Assembly (NCBI GenBank): GCA_037127255.1
Contig: JBANSL010000004.1
Coordinates: forward strand, 73,926,627-73,990,626
DNA: 64,000 nt
Direction of reading: 5' to 3'
From: Persicaria tinctoria
Lineage: Eukaryota; Streptophyta; Magnoliopsida; Caryophyllales; Polygonaceae
Each line of letters opens with the position of its first letter. Within the stretch, counting starts at the first letter, position 1. The translations under genes and the position numbers were made by a program. The notes below the pieces were generated by a model that saw only the letters and a list, made by a program, of their open reading frames with translations, ran no database searches and was not told where the DNA came from. Below, piece by piece: positions 57,674 through 64,000 of this stretch.

Positions 57674-58380
57674 AAGAGTAGTTTAACTATTTTTTTTTTT
57701 TTTTTACAGTAGGTAAACAATTGAAAGGGTCTACATAAACCGTAAATCACCTCTATAATCATCCTAAAAGATGATAGTATAAAGATCTCTATTATAAGGG
57801 AGAGTAGAAATATTACAAATAGCACCATACTTAGCTATAAAATCAGTGGCCTTGTTGGCTTCCCTGTAGCAGTGATGAAATTCAACTTTGATAAAGTTAC
57901 TCCTCATTAGCTTGATCTCTTCCCGTTGTCTCAATATCTCCCAATTTGCTTTGATTTCACTCCTAATGGCTTGAATCAACACTTGATTGTCACTTTCCAT
58001 GATCATTTTCCTTAGTCCTAACCCGTGGGCTTGATGCAGACCTGCACAAACAGCTCCTGCCTCTGTTTGGAGAACTGTATAGTTACATATCTCCTCATGA
58101 AATAAATCAATAATACGATCATTTGAAACTCGGATGACCGCTCCCACCTGACATAAGTCAGTGGGCTTGACAGAGCCATGTACATTAAATTTGCAGAAGG
58201 CCCCTTTTGGTTTAGTCCACTTGGCCTTACTCCTTTTCCTAAATTTCTGCTTTGCAAAGTGACCTTCATCCGAATGGTTCAAGAAGCCTTATTCGCAATG
58301 ATTTTTTGAATAATGCCTGCATGGTTTTTTGGGTCTTTATTTTTAAAGATTAGGTTGTTCCCAAGAGTAGTTTAACTATT
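57674..58380 (-). mobile_element. 5'-truncated LINE fragment (RNase H)
   Basis: Element 57692-58362 on the minus strand, with a T run (poly(A)) at 57691-57706 and an 18-bp duplication AAGAGTAGTTTAACTATT at both sides (57674-57691, 58363-58380). Carries an open frame of 172 codons, 57764-58282, of the LINE RNase H type: GAVIRVSNDRI, EAGAVCAGL, ESDNQVLIQAIRS, YREANKATDFIAKYG. The last motif (NKATDFIAK) has the expected Asp. Confidence 0.93.
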
Positions 58381-58494
58381 AATTCTCGATCCCCTTAGCC
58401 TTTCGTTGTTGTTGCTTTTGTTAACCCTCTACTTGCCTCATTTACCTCTTGAAAACCGTTGGATGTTTCACAGTGTACATATACAAACTACGTC

Positions 58495-58745
58495 AACCGC
58501 AACAACTTCTCCATATTGAATTTTTGGAGAATATTAAGATGTATTTTGATCCAACAACTTCCCTGTTACATTCTCCAAAATAGAGAATGAGGAGAAAAAA
58601 TGGAGATCATACCCTAAATTTGGAGAAAACTCTATACATTTTGAGTAAACTCCATAATGGAGATTCTGTTGGAATTCAACCCAAAAAATCCAGAATAAGT
58701 AGTTTATAATTCTCCATTTTGGAGAATTTTTTAGAGAAGCTCTTG
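58495..58745. repeat. MITE-like sequence with GGAGAAT arms
   Basis: CAACAACTTCTCCATATTG at the left, TCTCCATTTTGGAGAATTTTT at the right, and several TTTGGAGAA words between. Related to 38150-38340. Confidence 0.4.
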
Positions 58746-58749
58746 GGCA

Positions 58750-58970
58750 TTATGTATAGGTATATTGATTAAATAGAGTTAGAACAAAAATTTATCTTAT
58801 ACATATATTTAAAATTAGTTAATATTCTCTAAAAATATTTCTATATCTAATCAAATTGGGTCAAATTTCATCTTATGCATATATAGATATATTGATTAAA
58901 TAGAGTTATAATAAAATTTTATCTTATGCATATATTGATTATTTCAAAATTTTGTGATTGGTTCATTTCA
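58750..58970. repeat. Dispersed repeat, copy 2 of 2
   Basis: Same orientation and order as 56810-57030, with few differences. The copies lie 1.9 kb apart around the LINE fragment. Confidence 0.75.
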
Positions 58971-59058
58971 TATGGAGTTTGAAGATAAGAGATCCTCAAC
59001 GTGTATGACATTGTGTTTGTGATGATGAATAGTGGCAGAGATGGGGGTGTTCGGGGGT

Positions 59059-59262
59059 GCTAGAACCAGACACGGAACCAGAAATTAAAATTCGAGTGGG
59101 CTAGATAGCCTAAAATTTTCAAAACTCATAAAATTTCTTAACAAAACTCTTAATATAATAAATAAATGATTTTTTAAAAATAATTTTTCTTAATTTTTTT
59201 ACCTATTATTTTATTTTTGTAAAAATGGGGCTGGCGCCCCTCAGTCCATCCCTGGCTAGAAC
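59059..59262. mobile_element. Small hAT-like element
   Basis: Element 59067-59254, 188 bp. Ends CAGACACGGAACCAG and, on the minus strand, CAGGGATGGACTGAG, flanked by the perfect octamer GCTAGAAC. It may itself sit within a larger hAT-like relic (59030-59870) whose ends read CAGAGATGGG and CAGAGACGGG, but no clean duplication fixes that. Confidence 0.75.
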
Positions 59263-59343
59263 ACTCCTGGCCAGGAAAAAAAATCAATTTTTTTTTGCAT
59301 ATATTTAGTATTTTTAAGGTAATATAATATCTTTAAATGATAT

Positions 59344-59432
59344 TTAAAACACAAACTCTATCTAACTCAAGTGGTAAAGGAAGGAAGGAAGGAGAATCAA
59401 AAGATCTTAGATTTAAATCCCACATTTTATTT
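59344..59432 (+). repeat. tRNA-like (pol III box) segment
   Basis: CTATCTAACTCAAGTGGTAAAGG resembles an A-box region and TTAGATTTAAATCCCAC a degenerate B-box. A GGAA repeat lies between. Not a functional tRNA. Confidence 0.35.
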
Positions 59433-59579
59433 GTTTTATTATATCATTATCCCTCACAATTATTTCAATTAAAAATGTTATATTTAAATTATTTATTTAA
59501 CATTTCCTTTCAATATTGTCTTAAAAATAATCCTTCTTGATTTCTTTCCATCTTTTTGTTTTTTTTCTAAACTATTTCA

Positions 59580-59582
<3 letters not shown>

Positions 59583-59634
<52 letters not shown>
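59583..59634. repeat. TA microsatellite
   Basis: About 26 TA units. Confidence 0.9.
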
Positions 59635-59638
<4 letters not shown>

Positions 59639-59973
59639 AATTATATATTTAACATTTTCTTTCAATATTTTTTTAAAAGTAATTCTTCTTGATTTTTTAA
59701 ATATATTTTTGGCTCATCTCAATTATTTAAATAAAAAATATCATAAATAAATCACAATTTTAGTGTTTTTTCAATATTTTTTAAAAAATAATAGGTATTC
59801 ACTAAAAAAAATTATTACACGAATTTGTTTTAACACCTTCTGCTCGAAATCTTGGCCCGTCTCTGATGATGACGACGAGGTCCAAACAGTCCGACTCAAA
59901 CTAGTAAATTAAAGCCTTTGGTCCATCTCCCCTTAATTCCAATGCCTCTTTGCACACCGCATACATAGGTTTC

Positions 59974-60204
59974 TGTTATGACCTTAGTCATGAACTAGTA
60001 TATAAATAGATTTGAGTGTAATGGAGGATGGGTATGAAATGAATCAATCGTATTTTCCCTCTCAAACATCTTACATGTCATATCTCATCTCATCTCCTAC
60101 TCTACTTCTACTTCTCATCTTGTTCTCATTCCTTCTCTCGTCCAGTAGTACTGTTACATTGATCAATTGATCAAGCAAGAATCTGTTAGGCCGGGACATA
60201 ACGG
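59974..60204 (+). repeat. Probable 5' LTR
   Basis: Starts TGTTATGACC and ends about GGGACATAACG, giving a short inverted TGTTAT...ATAAC(A). About 230 bp. Contains TATAAATAG at about 60001, an expected promoter position. The end is inferred because the 3' LTR is not in view. Confidence 0.65.
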
Positions 60205-60208
60205 AAAT

Positions 60209-60220
60209 TGGTATCAGAGC
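60209..60220 (+). other. Primer-binding site for initiator Met tRNA
   Basis: TGGTATCAGAGC, the standard complement to plant initiator tRNA-Met, a few bases after the LTR end. Confidence 0.93.
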
Positions 60221-60260
60221 TTCGCCTTGGCCTACGTGCGATTTTTCTCCTTCCGATTCC

Positions 60261-61400
60261 ATGTCAGAGGGCACTAGATCGAAGGCATCGGACTTCCAGT
60301 TCCAAGAGTTCAGAGACGACACCAAGTCGTTCTTGGCTTCCACGGCCAAATCCATGGCGGATTTGGAGAGGATCCAGGAAGAACAAATCAAGCAATTTGA
60401 GGAATTCAAAAAACTCAATGATCTAAGGATGGAACAGCTTGTGGATTTTGTGAGGAATCCACCTGATCCGAGCAGAAGAGATCGTCAACCTGAGGGAACC
60501 TGAGGGTACCCGAGGGGATTCGCAGCAATCCAGAGGGGAAAGAGGATCTTTAAGAGGTTCTGGTCCCGCGGATCAAGAAATCCTAGGTTCAAGGTGGCTT
60601 CCAAGCTTCAATGGAGGACAACCTAGCTCAAGCCAGGGATGTAGCGACAATGGATTCTATCAATTCCCTAAGCTGGCTTTTCCGAGTTTTGATGGAAGGA
60701 AAACGAGAAATTGGATACGCAAGTGCGAAAAATACTTTAGTATTTTCGTAATTCCAGAAGAACAGCGAGTGGAGATCGCAGTAATGTACTTGACCGATAA
60801 GGCGGATACATGGCTGCAAGGCTATTTGATGCAGAATCCGAGAGTTTCTTGGGGTAGATTTTGCGAGGCAATATGTTCAAGATTTGGGGATAGTAGGGAA
60901 GCTGAAATTGTGGGAGAGTTCAATAAACTGGAACAGCTTGATGATCTGGAAGACTACAACGAGTGATTTGAAGATTTGCGCGCCAGTATGCTTTCTTTCA
61001 ATCCACAATTATCGGAATCCTATTTTGTGTCGAGCTACATCAGTGGATTGAAATCCGAGATTCAGTCCTTGGTTAAGCTGGGAAGACCATCTTCAATGGC
61101 CGACGTACTTGAGTAAGCATGATTGCACTACAAGGCAGTGCAGGCCTTACTCAGACTTTATAAGTCTCAATGGAGGCCTCAATCAACTGGATCTTTCTCT
61201 TCGGGTTTCAAGAGCCAATCATGGAGCCGAGACATGCCTAACAAAGGGGATAAAGGAGATTCCAGGAGTGGTGGCATAGGAATGAAACCCCCTTCTTCTT
61301 CGAGTTCTGAGGCAAGTACTGGTAGATCTAATGATGCTAGAAAGGGTTTATGTTACAAATGTGGTGAGAAATTATTTCATGGCCATAAGTGCAAGAATCA
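60261..61400 (+). pseudogene. gag of the gypsy element, broken
   Basis: Starts MSEGTRSKASDFQFQEF with a coiled-coil-like helix (LERIQEEQIKQFEEFKKLN). A frame break and stop occur near 60502. The retrotransposon gag core resumes at 60640-60963 (FPSFDGRKTRNWIRKCEKYF, DTWLQGYL, WGRFCEAICSRFG) and meets a TGA at 60964, with another stop near 61115-61123. A zinc knuckle CYKCGEKLFHGHKC lies at 61351-61392. Gag would form the virus-like particle. Confidence 0.9.
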
Positions 61401-62013
61401 GTCACTATTCAGTTTGATTGCTCAAGAAGTGCAGGAGAAAGAACAATCAGTGGATGTATCTTGCCATGATTGGGGTCCTGATGTGGATCAAGATGACACT
61501 GAGGTTTATGTTCACGCCCTGACAGGTGGTGAATCAGGAAGTACTATCCGTGTTAAAGGCTCAGTTAAGGGTAGACCCATCACCATCTTGATTGATAGTG
61601 GAGCAACACATAACTTCTTAGACTCGAGAGTGGCTAGAGAGGCTGGGTTTGAGATCAGTAAGGCCAGTGTTATGCAAGTGAACACTATCAATGGGACAAT
61701 GTTCAGTGGGAAGGTTTGCAAAGGCTTTGTATGGGAAATGCAAGGGTGCAACTATGACCATGACATTCGTTTACTGAAAATGGAAGGTAGTGACATGATC
61801 TTAGGAACAAATTGGTTGGTAGGATTCAACCCTGTTCTATTTGATTTTGTGGAAGTCCATATCTCATTCATGAAGCAGGGGAAACAAGTTGTGATTAAAG
61901 GGTTCAAGAATGATCAGGGTCCTGACCAGGCTTGTGTCAAAATGATCAGTTGCAAGCAATTACAGAAATTGTGTAAACTTCAACCTTCTCTAAGTATGGT
62001 TCAGATAGTGTAG
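61393..62013 (+). pseudogene. Aspartic protease region of the gypsy element
   Basis: ILIDSGATHNFLDSRVA contains the catalytic DSGA at about 61591-61602, followed by the flap-like region and DMILGTNWL. It is in frame with the zinc knuckle, so gag and pol are fused in one frame here. A TAG ends the frame at 62013. Confidence 0.9.
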
Positions 62014-62043
62014 GTTTGCAGCTTAAAAGCAACTGATACTGTA

Positions 62044-62688
62044 ATGCCAGTAGAAATTGACGGTGTTCTACAAGAATTTTTGGATGTTTTCCAAGAACCT
62101 AAGGAACTTCCACCTGTGAGGAATCATCAGCACTCAATTAACTTGAAGGTGGGGGTAACACCTCTAGCTTCCAGACCTTACAGATATGCTCACTTCCAGA
62201 AAACTGAAATTGAGAAGCAGGTTTCCGAGATGTTGCTAAATGGTGTTATAAGGCCTAGTCATAGTCCTTTTGCATCTCCAACCCTATTAGTAAAGAAGAA
62301 AGATGGGTCATGGAGATTCTGCATAGACTATAGGAAGTTAAATGATATCACAATCAAGGATGAATTTTCCATTCCCCACATTGAAGACTTGCTTGATGAG
62401 TTAAATGGTGCTTGTATGTTCTCAAAGTTGGATTTGAGGGCTGGTTACCATCAAGTGAGGATGGTTGAGGAGGATATTGCTAAAACTGCATTTAGAACTC
62501 ATCATGAACACTATGAGTTTAAGGTAATGCCCTTTGGCTTAACTAATGCCCCGGCTACCTTTCAATGTTTAATGAATGATGTGTTTGGGGAATTGCTGAG
62601 AAAGACATTTTTGGTGTTCTTTGATGATATTCTGGTTTATAGCAGAACTGTGGATGAGCATGTTGCACATCTAAGAGAGGTATTGTAA
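62044..62688 (+). pseudogene. Reverse transcriptase of the gypsy element
   Basis: [75 protein letters not shown] and the catalytic [10 protein letters not shown] (62614-62640) are all present. A single missing base near 62686 causes the stop and shifts the frame into the next part. Confidence 0.95.
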
Positions 62689-63572
62689 TCATGAGAAAGC
62701 ATAGACTTTTTGCTAAGAGGTCGAAATGTGAGTTTGCCCGGAGGGAAGTGGAGTATTTAGGACATATTATCTCGGGTACTGGGGTGTCTACTGATCCTAA
62801 GAAAATATCTGCTATGCTAAACTGGCCTCCACCTAGAAACCTCAAGGCCTTGAGAGGATTCTTGGGTCTCACTGGGTATTATAGAAGGTTTATTAAGGGC
62901 TATGGTTGCATTGCTAAACCTCTAACTGATTTACTTAAGAAAGATTCCTTTGTGTGGAATGCACCAGCCGAAAAGGCCTTCACTGATCTCAAGTAAATAT
63001 TGACATCTCCTCTTGTATTGGCCATGCCTGATTTTGCACTGCCCTTTACAATTGAAATTGATGCTTGTGATTCTGGCATTGCAGCAGTATTGATGCAAAA
63101 TGGCAGGCCATTGGCTTTTCTAAGTCAAGCTCTTCATGGGAGACATTTGTTAATGGCTGCATATGAGAAAGAACTCTTAGCAATTCTATTGGCAGTAGAT
63201 AAGTGGAGACACTACTTGGAGGGTAGGAAATTTTTTTTTATTAAAACAGATCACCGACCCCTTAAACATCTGCTAGATCAGAAATTGACTACTCAAATAC
63301 AGAAGAAGGCAATTCGGAAGCTATTGGGTTTGCATTATGAGATTGCTTACAAAAAGGGGGTGGAAAATAAAGCAGCAGATGCTCTATCTAGAGTTTTTGA
63401 AACCATGGAGAGTAACTGTAATGCACTGACCATTGTGCAACCTATGTGTCTAACTGAGATCTATGAGAGCTATAAAGGGGATCAGGTGGTGCAAGGTCTA
63501 TTCAGGGTTGTTTACAGTCACAAAAGGCCTACTCGGATACAAAGGAAGGTTGATCATTGGTACAAATTCTGA
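62689..63572 (+). pseudogene. RT connection and RNase H of the gypsy element
   Basis: [23 protein letters not shown] and [15 protein letters not shown] precede RNase H (TIEIDACDSGIAAVLMQ, YEKELLAIL, IKTDHRPLKHLL, NKAADALSR). A TAA at 62997, where relatives have GAA (Glu), splits the two ORFs in the same frame. A further frameshift ends it near 63572. Confidence 0.93.
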
Positions 63573-64000
63573 TCTCCGGGATAAGTTGTTAAAATCCTTT
63601 CATGAGGATTCAATGGGGGGACACTCAGGCATACATGCTACTTATCAAAGACTGAAGAGCTTCTTCTACTGGCAAGGATTGAATACTGCAGTGTCTGAGT
63701 TTGTGAAAGTTTGTGAAGTTTATCAAAGGAAGAAAATGAGAATATGGCTTCTCCAGGATTGTTACAGCCTTTGCCAATTCCTGAAAGGCCCTGGAGTCAC
63801 ATTAGTTTAGATTTTGTGGAAGGTCATCCCAAATCTCAGGGAAGGAATACTATCTTAGTGGTGGTGGATAGACTGACCAAGTACTCCCATTTCATTGCTC
63901 TTTCTCATCCCTTTACTGCTGCATCTGTTGCTTCCTTGTTCATGGAGCACATATACAAGCTTCACGGGTTGCCTATGAGCATTTTGTCAAATAGGGATAG
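63463..64000 (+). pseudogene. Integrase start of the gypsy element
   Basis: The HHCC zinc-binding region HSGIHATYQRLKSFFYWQGL at about 63615-63680, with the second Cys pair reading CEVYQRK (relatives have two Cys, CxxCQ, so one Cys is lost). Core domain pieces [10 protein letters not shown] and [15 protein letters not shown] follow in another frame from about 63800 to the edge. Confidence 0.88.

Larger units (their letters stand above)
59974..64000 (+). mobile_element. Ty3/gypsy LTR retrotransposon, cut by the right window edge
   Basis: A probable 5' LTR, primer-binding site, gag, protease, reverse transcriptase, RNase H and integrase follow in the usual gypsy order. The 3' part is outside the window. 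Several stops and frameshifts (see parts) mean this copy is defective, though the sequence is otherwise close to a working plan, so it is fairly young. Confidence 0.95.

Noticed and set aside
59030..59870. Larger hAT element around the small one at 59067
   Set aside because: Ends CAGAGATGGG/CAGAGACGGG are suggestive, but the flanks give no consistent 8-bp duplication.
1..64000. CRISPR arrays, bacterial operons, rRNA genes
   Set aside because: No regularly spaced repeats, no ribosomal RNA words and no prokaryotic gene layout were seen on either strand.

Overview
The window reads as nuclear DNA of a flowering plant, probably a eudicot. It is AT-rich, genes are sparse and split by introns, and most recognisable sequence is transposable elements. 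I see no bacterial operon, CRISPR array or organelle gene cluster. The species cannot be named from sequence alone.

Three host genes can be supported. (1) A CCR4-type deadenylase on the minus strand, 3808 down to the left edge. Six coding exons are present and the last exons lie outside the window. (2) A short conserved plant membrane protein of 156 residues on the plus strand, 29280-33218. It has six small exons, most too short to show as long ORFs. (3) A single-exon C2H2 zinc-finger regulator of the GIS/ZFP8 clade on the minus strand, 45092-46024. It has a QALGGH finger and a C-terminal EAR-type motif.

Layout. 0-4.3 kb: CCR4 gene. 5.2-6.3 kb: Mutator-like foldback element with an exact 9-bp target duplication. 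6.4-15.6 kb: a minus-strand L1-type LINE split by a 3.8-kb Mutator-like element (exact 9-bp duplication) and by a tRNA-derived SINE. 15.8-17.0 kb: non-autonomous hAT element. 18.8-21.4 kb: two unrecognised divergent ORF sets around a GC-rich, strongly structured intergenic region, the part I can explain least. 21.5-25.6 kb: a second, plus-strand, decayed LINE. 25.7-26.2 kb: a Helitron-type terminus and a hAT-like element. 26.3-33.6 kb: the membrane-protein gene, with a copia fragment in its presumed 5' UTR intron. 34-43 kb: intergenic DNA with SINEs, a hAT element and a Harbinger-type MITE. 43-46 kb: the zinc-finger gene, with a SINE about 270 bp upstream of its ATG. 46.5-51 kb: Helitron, tandem duplication, tRNA-like copies, hAT and Stowaway elements. 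51.3-58.4 kb: two 5'-truncated LINEs, a hAT element carrying a foreign ORF and a very long TAA/TTA tract, and other MITEs. 59.97-64 kb: a Ty3/gypsy LTR retrotransposon running off the right edge, with frameshifts and stops.

The most useful results are the exact target-site duplications, which fix the boundaries of many elements; the two host-gene exon structures recovered by protein logic; a family of four tRNA-Ile-like sequences with a shared shortened anticodon loop; and the unexplained divergent ORF cassette at 18.8-21.4 kb.
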